From Rhodoferax sp. (lineage in GTDB: Bacteria; Pseudomonadota; Gammaproteobacteria; Burkholderiales; Burkholderiaceae_C): a DNA stretch of 64,000 nucleotides. Made by a program: the position numbers and the translations under genes. The stretch lies in NCBI GenBank assembly GCA_024235935.1, contig JACKLL010000014.1, positions 1 through 64,000 of the forward strand. The letters are read 5' to 3'. The notes under the pieces are model-generated. The model had not been told where the DNA came from and searched no databases. It saw nothing but the letters and a program-made list of their open reading frames with translations. Of this stretch, positions 42,955 through 52,068 are shown piece after piece (within the stretch, counting starts at the first letter, position 1; each line of letters opens with the position of its first letter).

Positions 42955-44304
42955 TCAGGTCAGCTTCTTGACCAGGACCAGGCTCTTGCGGTCCCAGTTG
43001 TACAGGCGCCGACGCGCCTCCGGAAGCTTGTCCGGGTCGGTCAGCACGAATCCGCGCTTGAGGAACCAGTGCTTGGTGCGGGTGGTCAGCACGAAGATGC
43101 TCTCGATGCCCATCGCCTTGGCCCTTTGCTCGACCCGCTTGAGCACACGCTCGCCGTCGCCGGCGCCCTGCGAGTCGGGCGAGACCGTCAGTGCCGCCAT
43201 CTCTGCCGTCTTGGCCTCCGGGTACGGATACAGCGCCGCACAGGCGAAGATCACGCCGTCGTGCTCCAGGATGGTGTAGTAGCCGATGTCGCGCTCGATC
43301 TCGGTCCGTCCGCGCTTGACCAGGGTGCCGTCTTTCTCGAAGGGCTCGATCAGCTGCAGGATGCCGCCCACGTCGTCGGCCGTGGCCTCGCGCAGGTTTT
43401 CCAGCTTCTCGTCCACCACCATGGTGCCGATGCCATCATGCACATAGACCTCGAGCAGCAGGGCGCCATCGATGGCAAACGGGATGATGTGGCTGCGTTC
43501 GACGCCACTCTTGCAGGCCTTGACGCAGTGCTGCAGGTAGAAAGGCGTGTCCAGCGGCGACTGCGCCGGCGGCAGTTCGGCCAGCAGCTTCTCGGCCTGC
43601 GCCAGCGGCAGTTCGGTGTCGATGGGGTTGTCCTCGCCTGCGGGTTCGCCGGGGCGGACCAGGATGCCGGGGGTTTCGGTCAGGAAGATCAGCTTGTCGC
43701 TTTGCAACGCGATCGCAATCGAAGTGGCGACCTCTTCCATGGTCAGGTTGAAGGCTTCACCGGTGGGCGAAAAGCCGAACGGCGAGACCAGCACGATGGC
43801 GCCGAAATCCAGCGCCCGCTGGATGCCGGCGATGTCAACCTTGCGCACCACGCCCGAGCTCTTGAAGTCCACGCCGTCGACGATGCCCACCGGTCGGGCG
43901 GTGATGAAGTTGCCCGATATCACCCGCACCGTGGAGTCGGCCATCGGCGTATTGGGCAGCCCCTGGCTGAAAGCGGCCTCGATCTCGTAGCGCAGCTGCC
44001 CGGCGGCCTCCTGCGCGCAGTCCAGCGCCACCTCGTCGGTGACGCGGATGCCGTGCGAGTACTGCGGCGCATGCCCCTTGGCCTTGAGCTGCTCGTTGAC
44101 CTGCGGCCGGAACCCGTGCACCAGCACGATCCGCACACCCATGCTCTGGATCAGCGCCAGGTCCTGGGCCAGATTCTGCAGCTTGCCGGCAGCGATCGCC
44201 TCGCCGGCGATGGCCACCACGAAGGTCTGGTTGCGAAACTTGTGGATATAGGGCGCAACCGAGCGAAACCAGGGCACGAAGGTGAAATTGAAGACTGTGG
44301 ACAT
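42955..44304 (-). CDS. argA: Amino-acid N-acetyltransferase (N-acetylglutamate synthase) ArgA
   Basis: Catalyses the first step of arginine synthesis, acetyl-CoA plus glutamate to N-acetylglutamate. The 449-residue protein has an N-terminal amino-acid-kinase-like domain (VVAIAGEAIAAGKLQNLAQDLAL, IVLVHGFRPQVNE), which binds arginine for feedback control. The C-terminal GNAT domain contains LTVSPDSQGAGDGERVLKRVEQRA, where the acetyl-CoA loop normally reads QGxGxG. It ends in RKSLVLVKKL. It is divergent from hrpA across 96 bases. Confidence 0.95.
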   Translation of the reverse strand: MSTVFNFTFVPWFRSVAPYIHKFRNQTFVVAIAGEAIAAGKLQNLAQDLALIQSMGVRIVLVHGFRPQVNEQLKAKGHAPQYSHGIRVTDEVALDCAQEAAGQLRYEIEAAFSQGLPNTPMADSTVRVISGNFITARPVGIVDGVDFKSSGVVRKVDIAGIQRALDFGAIVLVSPFGFSPTGEAFNLTMEEVATSIAIALQSDKLIFLTETPGILVRPGEPAGEDNPIDTELPLAQAEKLLAELPPAQSPLDTPFYLQHCVKACKSGVERSHIIPFAIDGALLLEVYVHDGIGTMVVDEKLENLREATADDVGGILQLIEPFEKDGTLVKRGRTEIERDIGYYTILEHDGVIFACAALYPYPEAKTAEMAALTVSPDSQGAGDGERVLKRVEQRAKAMGIESIFVLTTRTKHWFLKRGFVLTDPDKLPEARRRLYNWDRKSLVLVKKLT

Positions 44305-44400
44305 CGGCGGGGCTGGCAGTGCGGTGCGGCGCGGGGAGGGATGGCAAAAGTGTAGCAGTCACCCAGCAGGCGCGGTTGCGCCAACCGGGATAATCGCCCG

Positions 44401-47400
44401 ATGTCAGAACCGGTGCTTGAATTTCCAGAATCCCTGCCGGTCTCGGCCATGCGTGACGAGATCATGCGCGCGATGGCGCAGCACCAGGTCATCATCGTGT
44501 GTGGCGAAACCGGCTCCGGAAAGACCACGCAGCTGCCCAAGATGGCCCTGGCCCTGGGCCGGGGCAAGCGTGCCATAGCCCTTGACGGCTGGGGCAAGCC
44601 GGCGCACGCACCCGGGCAGGGCAAGCTGATCGGTCACACCCAGCCGCGTCGGATCGCCGCCAGTTCAGTGGCCAAGCGTATCGCCGAAGAGCTCAAGACC
44701 CCGCTGGGCGAGGTCGTCGGCTTCAAGGTGCGCTTCCAGGACCGCTTGTCGCGCGATGCGTCGGTCAAGCTGATGACCGACGGCATCCTGCTGGCCGAGA
44801 CGCAGACCGATCCGCTGCTCAAGGCCTATGACACGCTGATCATCGACGAGGCGCATGAGCGCAGCCTGAACATCGACTTCCTGCTGGGCTATCTGCGCCA
44901 GATCCTGCCGCGCCGGCCCGACCTGAAGATCATCGTGACCTCGGCCACCATCGACGCCCAGCGCTTTGCCGACCATTTCGCGTCGCGCCACGGTCCGGCG
45001 CCGGTCATCATGGTCTCGGGACGCACCTTTCCGGTGGAACAGCGCTACCGGCCGTTCGAGGAGAGCCGCGAGTACGACCTCAACAACGCCATCTGCGATG
45101 CCGTCGACGAGCTGTGGCAGGGGCCGGGCGCTGCCCGTGGCGCTGGCGATATCCTGGTGTTCTTGCCCGGCGAGCGCGAGATCCGCGAAGCGGCAGACGC
45201 CGTGCGCAAGCACCTGAGCCACCAGGTGCACCTGCGCAGTGCCGAGGTGATTCCGCTGTTCGCGCGCCTGTCGCAGGCCGAGCAGGACAAGGTGTTCGAC
45301 ACCCATGGCGGGCGGCGCATCGTGCTGGCCACCAACGTGGCCGAGACCTCACTCACCGTGCCGGGCATCCGCTTCGTGATCGACGCCGGCACGGCCAGGG
45401 TCAAGCGCTACAGCTTTCGCAGCAAGGTGGAGCAGCTGCTGGTCGAGCCGGTGAGCCAGTCGTCCGCCAACCAGCGCGCCGGACGCTGCGGCCGCGTGGC
45501 CGACGGCATCTGTATCCGGCTGTACGCGCAGGAGGATTTCGACCAGCGCCCCCGGTTCACCGACCCCGAGATTTTGCGCAGCTCGCTGGCGGGCGTCATC
45601 CTGCGCATGAAGTCGCTGCATCTGGGCATGGTGGAGGATTTCCCGTTCATCGAGCGGCCCCAGTCGCGCGCCATCGCCGATGGCTACCAGCTGCTGGCCG
45701 AACTCGGCGCGGTGGACGACGCCAACGAGCTGACGGGCATCGGCAAGGAACTGGCGCGGCTGCCGCTGGACCCCCGGGTCGGGCGCATGATTCTGGAAGC
45801 GCGCGAGCGCCAGGCGCTGGACGAGGTGCTGGTGATCGCCAGTGCGCTGAGCGTGCAGGACGTGCGCGACCGGCCGATGGAAGCCCAGGGCGCGGCCGAC
45901 GCTGCCCACGTGAAGTTCGACGACGAACGCAGCGAATTCACCGGCTACCTCAAGCTGTGGAAGTGGATCACCCACGCCAGAGGCGAGAAGGGCAGCGCCG
46001 AGCACCGGCTGTCGAACCGCCAGTATGAACAGCTGCTGCGGCAGAACTTCGTCAACATCCGCCGGGTCCGCGAGTGGAAGGACATCCACTCTCAGTTGCA
46101 CACCGTCGTGGCCGAACACAAGTGGCGGCTCAACACCACGCCGGCGACCTACGAGCAGCTGCACCTGTCGATGCTGTCCGGCCTGCTGGGAAATGTGGGC
46201 TGCAAGCTCGACGACGACGAGGCCTACCTGGGCGCGCGCGGCATCAAGTTCCATCGCCATCCAGGCGCCCATCTGAGCAAGAAGCCGGGCCGCTGGATCC
46301 TGGCGGCCGAACTGGTGGAGACGACGCGGCTGTTCGGTCGCGGCATCGCGGCCATCGAACCACAGTGGATCGAGCAGGTGGCCTGGCACCTGCTCAAGAA
46401 GCAGTTGCTGGACCCGCACTGGGAGAAGAAGTCGGCCCAGGTCACGGCGCTGGAGCGTGCCACCTTGTACGGCATCGTGGTCTATAACGGGCGCCGGGTC
46501 GATTTCGGCCGGGTCGACCCGCAGGGTGCACGGGAGATCTTCATCCGCCAGGCGCTGGTGGCCGGCGAATGGGAGACAAACCTGCCGTTCCTGGCCGCCA
46601 ACCGCAAGCTGGTGGCCCAGGTGCAGGAGCTCGAGCACAAGTCGCGGCGCCAGGACGTGCTGGTCGACGACGAGCTGATCTACGCCTACTACGACCAGCA
46701 ATTGCCGGCCGACATCTGCAGCGGCCATGCCTGCGAGCAGTGGTACCGCAGGGCGGTGCGCGAGAAGCCCGGCTTGCTGGTGCTCAGCCGCGAGGAGTTG
46801 ATGCGCCATGAGGCCGCCGGCATCACGACGCGGGCGTTTCCGCGCAGCCTGCGCCTGGGCGGCGTCGATTGCCAGGTCGAGTACCTGCACGAACCCGGTG
46901 ATCCGCGCGACGGAATCACCGTCACCGTGCCGCTGTTCGTGCTCAACCAGGTCAACGAGGAGCGCTGCGAATGGCTGGTGCCCGGCATGCTCAAGGAAAA
47001 GATCCTGGCGCTGCTCAAGAGCCTGCACCAGAAGCCGCGCTCGCGCTTCGTGCCCCTGCCCGAGAGTGCCGCACGCATCGCCGAGCAGTTCAGCGCGCCA
47101 GAGGTTTTCGGCGCTGGCAGCCTGGTCGACGCCTTGCTCAAGCTGGTGCGCGAGAAGACCTCGCTGGACATCAAGCGCGGGGACATCAAGCTCGACACGC
47201 TGAGCCCGCACCATTTCATGAACTTCCGGGTGACCGACGACAACGGTCGCCAGATGGGCATCGGCCGCAACCTGGCCGCGCTCAAGGCGGAACTGGGCAG
47301 CCAGGCGCGGGGTGCCTTTCAGGCCCTGGCGGCCCTCAAGCTGGGCAGGGGCGCGGCCACTCCGGCCGCGGCTGCGGATTCCGGCCAGCGGCGCCAGCCG

Positions 47401-48330
47401 AGCGGCAAGGACGGGGTGGCCCGTCCGTCCGCGGGTGCTGATGCGGCCCTTGCCGCGGCGCCCGCGCAGGTACCCGCAGCCCAAGAGCGCCATGTGGCCT
47501 GGACCTTTGGCGAATTGCCCGAGCTGCTGGAGATTCGCCGCAAAGGCCAGGTGCTGATCGGCTTTCCGGCGCTGATTGATGCTGGTGATGCGGTGACGAT
47601 CGAGGTGTTCGACGAGCCCGAGGTCGCTGCCGCACGCCACCGCATCGGTCTGCGCCGGCTGTTCGCGCTGCAGCTGCGCGATGCGCTGAAGTACCTGGAA
47701 AAGAACATTCCGGACCTGCAGAAAATGGGAACGGCCTACATGCCGCTGGGAACCGTCGAGCAATTGCGTGCGCAGATCATCGCGCTGGCGCTGGAGCGTG
47801 CGTTCCTGGCCGACCCGTTGCCGACGGACGCTGCGTCCTTCAAGCGCCGGGTCGAAGAGGGGCGCGGGCGGCTCACCCTGATTGCCAGCGAGGTGGCACG
47901 CCTGGCCTCGGCGATCCTGGTCGAATACGCGCTGGCCGTGCGCAAGATCAAGGACAGCCGCAGCGCGCCCGACGCTGCGGCCGATGCCCAGCAGCAACTG
48001 CAGCGCCTGGTGCCGGCCGATTTCCTGGCCCAGACGCCGTGGCCACAGCTGCAGCACCTGGTGCGCTATCTGAAGGCCATCGTGCTGCGCCTGGACAAGG
48101 TACGGGCGGACCCGGTGCGCGACAAGACCCGGCTGGCCGAGATCCGGCCGCAGGAGGCGCGGTTCTGGCGTGCGGTCGCCGAGCGCAAGGGCGTGACCGA
48201 TGCGCGGCTGCAGGAGTTCCGCTGGTTGCTGGAGGAACTGCGGGTCAGCCTGTTCGCCCAGGAGCTGCGCACGCCGCAGCCGGTCAGCGTCAAGCGACTG
48301 GACAAGGCATGGACACAGATCAGCAGTTGA
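44401..48330 (+). CDS. hrpA: ATP-dependent RNA helicase HrpA
   Basis: A 1309-residue DEAH-box RNA helicase. Motif I is GETGSGKTTQ (about 36-45), motif II DEAH within LIIDEAHERSLN, motif III TSATID, and motif VI QRAGRCGRV. After the helicase core come the HA2 and OB-fold regions and the long HrpA-specific C-terminus. Two insertions stand out: a 15-20-residue stretch between motifs I and Ia (GWGKPAHAPGQGK), and an Ala/Pro/Gln-rich linker around residues 980-1035. It acts in RNA metabolism and rescue of stalled ribosomes. It is followed after ten bases by a transporter gene in the same direction. Confidence 0.96.
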   Translation: MSEPVLEFPESLPVSAMRDEIMRAMAQHQVIIVCGETGSGKTTQLPKMALALGRGKRAIALDGWGKPAHAPGQGKLIGHTQPRRIAASSVAKRIAEELKTPLGEVVGFKVRFQDRLSRDASVKLMTDGILLAETQTDPLLKAYDTLIIDEAHERSLNIDFLLGYLRQILPRRPDLKIIVTSATIDAQRFADHFASRHGPAPVIMVSGRTFPVEQRYRPFEESREYDLNNAICDAVDELWQGPGAARGAGDILVFLPGEREIREAADAVRKHLSHQVHLRSAEVIPLFARLSQAEQDKVFDTHGGRRIVLATNVAETSLTVPGIRFVIDAGTARVKRYSFRSKVEQLLVEPVSQSSANQRAGRCGRVADGICIRLYAQEDFDQRPRFTDPEILRSSLAGVILRMKSLHLGMVEDFPFIERPQSRAIADGYQLLAELGAVDDANELTGIGKELARLPLDPRVGRMILEARERQALDEVLVIASALSVQDVRDRPMEAQGAADAAHVKFDDERSEFTGYLKLWKWITHARGEKGSAEHRLSNRQYEQLLRQNFVNIRRVREWKDIHSQLHTVVAEHKWRLNTTPATYEQLHLSMLSGLLGNVGCKLDDDEAYLGARGIKFHRHPGAHLSKKPGRWILAAELVETTRLFGRGIAAIEPQWIEQVAWHLLKKQLLDPHWEKKSAQVTALERATLYGIVVYNGRRVDFGRVDPQGAREIFIRQALVAGEWETNLPFLAANRKLVAQVQELEHKSRRQDVLVDDELIYAYYDQQLPADICSGHACEQWYRRAVREKPGLLVLSREELMRHEAAGITTRAFPRSLRLGGVDCQVEYLHEPGDPRDGITVTVPLFVLNQVNEERCEWLVPGMLKEKILALLKSLHQKPRSRFVPLPESAARIAEQFSAPEVFGAGSLVDALLKLVREKTSLDIKRGDIKLDTLSPHHFMNFRVTDDNGRQMGIGRNLAALKAELGSQARGAFQALAALKLGRGAATPAAAADSGQRRQPSGKDGVARPSAGADAALAAAPAQVPAAQERHVAWTFGELPELLEIRRKGQVLIGFPALIDAGDAVTIEVFDEPEVAAARHRIGLRRLFALQLRDALKYLEKNIPDLQKMGTAYMPLGTVEQLRAQIIALALERAFLADPLPTDAASFKRRVEEGRGRLTLIASEVARLASAILVEYALAVRKIKDSRSAPDAAADAQQQLQRLVPADFLAQTPWPQLQHLVRYLKAIVLRLDKVRADPVRDKTRLAEIRPQEARFWRAVAERKGVTDARLQEFRWLLEELRVSLFAQELRTPQPVSVKRLDKAWTQISS

Positions 48331-48340
48331 CAGGGTGCCT

Positions 48341-49273
48341 GTGAGCCGGCACCAGACCCGTCTGCGGCATCCGCGGCTGCGCGCTGGCGTGCTGGTGATG
48401 CGCCGCGTCGAGCGGCTGCCACCTACCGTGCGCGGACTGATGTGGGTCAGCCTGTCGGGATTCCTGTTCGTGATGCTGAACACCTTGCTGCGCACGCTCA
48501 GCCTGCAACTGCACCCGATGCAGGCGCAGTTCCTGCGCTACCTGGCGGCGGTGGTCGTCATGCTGCCGCTGATCGCCCGCTCCGGCGTTGCCGCCTACTG
48601 GCCCAGCCGGGTCGGCGGACAGTTTGCCCGTGGCGCCGTCCATGCGGCCGGGCTGGTGCTGTGGTTCACGGCGCTGCCGCATATCCCGCTGGCCGACACC
48701 ACGGCCATCGGGTTCACCGGACCGATCTTCATCATGCTGGGTGCGTACCTGTTTTTTCGCGAGACCATGCGCTGGGAGCGCTGGCTGGCTTCGATGATCG
48801 GTTTTGGCGGCGTGATGATCGTGGTCGGGCCGCAGCTCTCCGGCAGTGCCGGCATCTACAACCTGCTGATGCTGGCCTCCAGCCCGGTCTTTGCCGCATC
48901 GTTTCTGATGACCAAGGCGCTGACGCGCTACGAGCGGGTCGAAGTGATCGTGTTCTGGCAGGCGCTGACCGTCACCTTGTTCAGCCTGCCCATGGCTTGG
49001 TGGTTCTGGCAGTCGCCCAGCGCCTGGCAGTGGTTCGGCTTTCTGGTGGCCGGGCTGCTGGGGGTGGCCGGGCACTACAGCGTGACGCGGGGATTTGCGA
49101 TCGCCGACATCTCGTCGACACAGTCGGTCAAGTTCCTCGACCTGGTCTGGGCCGCCAGCATGGGCTGGCTGTTCTTTGGCGACGTGCCGACACGCTCCAC
49201 GCTGATCGGTGGCGCGGTGATCAGCGCATCGACGATCTGGATCGCGCACCGCGAATCGCGGCGCAAGGGCTGA
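48341..49273 (+). CDS. EamA-family (DMT) transporter
   Basis: A 310-residue inner-membrane protein with about ten hydrophobic segments in two EamA repeats. The first begins at GLMWVSLSGFLFVMLNTLL and includes PLADTTAIGFTGPIF; the second has IADISSTQSVKFLDLVWAASMGWLFFGDVP. It belongs to the drug/metabolite exporter superfamily, whose members often export amino acids or nucleotides. The GTG at 48341 has AGGGTG just upstream; the ATG at 48398 is an alternative closer to the first membrane segment. It follows hrpA closely and may be cotranscribed with it. Confidence 0.9.
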   Translation: MSRHQTRLRHPRLRAGVLVMRRVERLPPTVRGLMWVSLSGFLFVMLNTLLRTLSLQLHPMQAQFLRYLAAVVVMLPLIARSGVAAYWPSRVGGQFARGAVHAAGLVLWFTALPHIPLADTTAIGFTGPIFIMLGAYLFFRETMRWERWLASMIGFGGVMIVVGPQLSGSAGIYNLLMLASSPVFAASFLMTKALTRYERVEVIVFWQALTVTLFSLPMAWWFWQSPSAWQWFGFLVAGLLGVAGHYSVTRGFAIADISSTQSVKFLDLVWAASMGWLFFGDVPTRSTLIGGAVISASTIWIAHRESRRKG

Positions 49274-49303
49274 CGACGGCGCAGCCGCAGGCCATGCCGG
49301 ACG

Positions 49304-50500
49304 TTACAGGCGTGCCAGTCGCTCCAGCGCCAGATGCAGCGTCTCGTCCTTCTTGGCAAAGCAGAAGCGCACGACGTTCTGGTCGAAACCATTGCCGTAG
49401 AACGCCGACAGCGGGATCGCCGCCACGCCGATCTCTGTGGTCAGCCATTGGCAGAAATCGGCCTCGCCCAGGTTCTTCTCGGGTACGGCCAGTGCGGATT
49501 TGTCCACGCACTGGAAGTAGCTGCCCTCGCTGGGCAGCAGCCGGAACCGGGTACGGGCCAGGCCTTCACGAAACAGGTCGCGCTTGCGCTGGTAGAACGC
49601 CGGCAGATCCTGGTAGTGCGCGGCATTGCCCATGTAGCTGGCAATCCCGTATTGCATCGGCGTATTGACGGTGAACACGTTGAACTGGTGCACCTTGCGG
49701 AATTCGGCGGTCAAGGCCGCCGGCGCGGCGACAAAGCCGATCTTCCAGCCCGTCACATGGTAGGTCTTGCCGAAACTCGACACGATGAAGGCGCGTGCCG
49801 CCAGGCCGGGGAAGCGCGCCGCGCTGTGGTGTTCCTGGCCGTCGAACACCATGTGTTCGTAGACCTCGTCGCTGATCAGGAAGATGTCGGTCGGCGCCAG
49901 CAGTTCCTGCAGGCGCAGCATGTCCTGCTGGCTCCACACTGTGGCGCTGGGGTTGTGCGGGCTGTTGATCAGGATGGCGCGCGTGCGCGGCGTGATGGCC
50001 GCTGCGATCTTGTCGAAGTCGGGCCGGAAGCTGCCCGGCGTCAGCGGTACGCGCACCGGGATGCCGCCCGCCAGTTCGATGTTCGGCACGTAGGAGTCGT
50101 AGCAGGGCTCGAGCACGATCACTTCGTCGCCTGCGCGCACCACCGCCAGGATGGCGGTGAAGATGGCCTGTGTGGCACCCGCGGTCACCGTGATCTCGCT
50201 GCCGGCGTCATAGGATCGTCCGCCATGCGGGCCGTGCCATGCCTGCAGCTTGTCGGCGATGGCCTCGCGCAGCGGCGCCACGCCGGTCATCGGCGGATAC
50301 TGGTTCAGGCCCTGGGTCATCGCATCGCTGACGGCGCCCACCAGCGCCGGGTCACACGGAAAGTCCGGAAAGCCCTGGCCCAGGTTGACCGCCTTCTTTT
50401 CCGCAGCCAGCGCGGACATGACGGTGAAGATCGTGGTGCCGACGTTGGGCAGCTTGGTGACGAGGGCGGGAGTGCGGGGGACTGAAGCTTGGTCGGTCAT
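49304..50500 (-). CDS. Methionine/aromatic-type PLP aminotransferase (YbdL-like)
   Basis: A 398-residue class I aminotransferase dependent on pyridoxal phosphate. It has NLGQGFPDFP near the N-terminus, NSPHNPSA and YDSYVPN, and SSFGKTYHVTGWKIGF, whose Lys forms the Schiff base. The QGFPDF start and the KTYHVTGWKIG segment match the methionine aminotransferase (YbdL) group, which prefers methionine and related amino acids over aspartate. It is a cytoplasmic enzyme. It converges with the EamA gene and is preceded by REP-like repeats. Confidence 0.92.
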   Translation of the reverse strand: MTDQASVPRTPALVTKLPNVGTTIFTVMSALAAEKKAVNLGQGFPDFPCDPALVGAVSDAMTQGLNQYPPMTGVAPLREAIADKLQAWHGPHGGRSYDAGSEITVTAGATQAIFTAILAVVRAGDEVIVLEPCYDSYVPNIELAGGIPVRVPLTPGSFRPDFDKIAAAITPRTRAILINSPHNPSATVWSQQDMLRLQELLAPTDIFLISDEVYEHMVFDGQEHHSAARFPGLAARAFIVSSFGKTYHVTGWKIGFVAAPAALTAEFRKVHQFNVFTVNTPMQYGIASYMGNAAHYQDLPAFYQRKRDLFREGLARTRFRLLPSEGSYFQCVDKSALAVPEKNLGEADFCQWLTTEIGVAAIPLSAFYGNGFDQNVVRFCFAKKDETLHLALERLARL

Positions 50501-50531
50501 GGTGCGGGGGGTAAGGGGCGGTTTTCAGGGG

Positions 50532-50581
50532 GTTGGGGACAGAGCTCGCCCACTGCGTGTGGCTCGGTCTGTCCCGCAAGG
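50532..50581. repeat. REP-like palindromic unit 1
   Basis: A palindromic element with GGGGACAGA at 50535..50543 and its complement TCTGTCCC at 50568..50575, able to form a stem-loop. Its near copy lies at 50623..50673. Such paired units resemble repetitive extragenic palindromes spread by REP-associated transposases. No such transposase is present in this window. Confidence 0.6.
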
Positions 50582-50585
50582 GGGG

Positions 50586-50616
50586 CATCCGGACATCCGG
50601 ACATCCGGACATCCGA
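50586..50616. repeat. Four tandem copies of an 8-base unit
   Basis: The unit CATCCGGA is repeated about four times (the last copy lacks the final GA match), lying between two REP-like palindromes upstream of the aminotransferase gene and downstream of cysB. The tract could vary in copy number. Confidence 0.85.
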
Positions 50617-50622
50617 CAAAGT

Positions 50623-50673
50623 GTTGGGGACAGAGCTTGTTCACTTCGTGTAACTGCGGTCTGTCCCACAAGG
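50623..50673. repeat. REP-like palindromic unit 2
   Basis: A second copy of the palindromic unit, with GGGGACAGA at 50626..50634 and TCTGTCCC at 50660..50667. It differs from unit 1 mainly in the loop. It ends two bases before the cysB stop codon, so it could also shape the 3' end of the cysB transcript. Confidence 0.6.
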
Positions 50674-50675
50674 TC

Positions 50676-51629
50676 TCACAATTCATAATCGCTCGCCTCC
50701 CCGCTCATGGCGCGGGCGACGAGGTTGCGCGAGAGGCGGTCACTGAGCAGTTCGGCGAACTTGAGCACGAAATTGCGCAGGTAGGCGCCGCGCTTGAAGG
50801 CAACACGGGCGACGTTCTGGCCGAACAGGTGGCCGACCGGGACCACGCGCAGGCCGCTCTTGCCGCCGTCGTCGGCAATGTCGCGCACCGCCATCTCGGC
50901 GACGATGCCCACGCCCATGCCCAGGCGTACGTAGGTGGTGATGACGTCGGAGTCTATGGCCTCGAGCACGATCTGCGGATGCAGGTTGCGGGTGGCGAAC
51001 GCCTGGTCGATCCGGGTGCGTCCGGTGAACGACGGGTGGTAAGTGATCAGTGGTTCGCTGGCCAGGTCTTCGAGTGTGATGCGTTCGAGCGCGCACAGTG
51101 CATGCTGCTCTGGCAGCACCAGCATGTGCTGCCACTCATAGCAGGGCAGCGTGACCAGTTCGCTGTACGCAGCAAGCGACTCGGTGGCGATGCCGATGTC
51201 GGCGGTCTCTTCGATCACCATCTGCGCGACCTGGTCCGGCGCGCCCTGGTGCAGGCTGACATTGACCTTGGGATAGGCCTGGCGCAACTGGCTGACCGAT
51301 TGCGGCAGCACGTAGCGGGCCTGCGTGTGGGTGGTGGCGATGGACAGCGTGCCGCTGTCCTGGGCGCTGAACTCGTTGCCGATGCGCTTGAGATTGCCGA
51401 CCTCGCGCATGATGAGATCGATGCTTTTGACCACCTGCTGGCCGGGTTCGGTGATCCGCTTGAGCCGCTTTCCGTGGCGGGTGAAGATGTCGATGCCAAG
51501 CTCTTCCTCGAGCTCGATGATCGCCTTCGAGACGCCGGGTTGGGAGGTGTGCAGGGCCTTGGCGGCCTCGGTCAGGTTCAGATTGCGCCGGACGGCTTCC
51601 TGGACAAAGCGGAATTGGTGAAGATTCAT
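50676..51629 (-). CDS. cysB: CysB-family LysR regulator of sulfur assimilation
   Basis: A 317-residue LysR-type regulator of the CysB/Cbl subgroup. The N-terminus MNLHQFRFVQEAVRRNLNLTEAAK is characteristic, with a helix-turn-helix over LHTSQPGVSKAIIELEEELG. The effector domain shows TTHTQARYVLP, which binds sulfur metabolites, and FKRGAYLRNFVLKFAELLS near the end, as in CysB. Start MNLHQF is used; an ATG four codons upstream also exists. CysB activates cys genes when sulfur is limiting. The main cys operon lies about 40 kb away (4.1-10.3 kb), so control would be in trans. Confidence 0.95.
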   Translation of the reverse strand: MNLHQFRFVQEAVRRNLNLTEAAKALHTSQPGVSKAIIELEEELGIDIFTRHGKRLKRITEPGQQVVKSIDLIMREVGNLKRIGNEFSAQDSGTLSIATTHTQARYVLPQSVSQLRQAYPKVNVSLHQGAPDQVAQMVIEETADIGIATESLAAYSELVTLPCYEWQHMLVLPEQHALCALERITLEDLASEPLITYHPSFTGRTRIDQAFATRNLHPQIVLEAIDSDVITTYVRLGMGVGIVAEMAVRDIADDGGKSGLRVVPVGHLFGQNVARVAFKRGAYLRNFVLKFAELLSDRLSRNLVARAMSGEASDYEL

Positions 51630-51702
51630 GTCGATCGGCAATCCATGGCGCCTGATTATGCCCGGCGTGGCAGCGCGACGCGCCCGCTGGCCCGGCGCGG
51701 CG

Positions 51703-52068
51703 TCAGTCCAGCGCCACCCCTGCGAGCAGGTCGATCACCCGGGGATCCTCGCCGACTGCCGGCCGCAGTTCGATGCGCCGATCCGGGTATTGCGCTGCCA
51801 GCGTGTCGACCAGCGCCGGGAGGTCCTGCCGCGCATGCCGCCCGACGCCCAGGAACATCGGCACCACGACGATGTCGGTGGCACCCTTGGCCACCACCTC
51901 CGCGACGACGGTCGGCAGATCGGGCGTCGTCAGTTCCAGATAGGCGCAGCGCACCTGCGCGGCGGCATCGCGCGAGCGCATGCGAGCAGCAACCGCCTCG
52001 ATCGGGCGGCTCCACAAGGGGTCGCGTGAGCCATGGGCAAACAGGACCGTGGCGCGGTGGGCGGTCAT
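51703..52068 (-). CDS. CbiX-type sirohydrochlorin chelatase (small)
   Basis: A 121-residue single-domain class II chelatase. It has VLFAHGSRDPLW with the metal-binding His, CAYLELTTPDLP and VVVPMFLGVGRHARQDLP with the second His. Small CbiX/SirB-type enzymes insert iron or cobalt into sirohydrochlorin. Since CysI in this window needs siroheme, an iron-inserting role is likely but not proven. Its ATG overlaps the lptG stop by one base (TGATG), so it is cotranscribed with lptFG. That placement next to cysB is probably coincidental. Confidence 0.9.
   Translation of the reverse strand: MTAHRATVLFAHGSRDPLWSRPIEAVAARMRSRDAAAQVRCAYLELTTPDLPTVVAEVVAKGATDIVVVPMFLGVGRHARQDLPALVDTLAAQYPDRRIELRPAVGEDPRVIDLLAGVALD

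Noticed and set aside
45349..48495. A 1048-residue leftward frame opposite hrpA
   Set aside because: It is a compositional shadow; hrpA has every DEAH-helicase motif on the plus strand.
50586..50616. 8-base tandem tract as an origin or iteron cluster
   Set aside because: No replication or initiator gene is nearby, and only four copies occur between REP-like palindromes.
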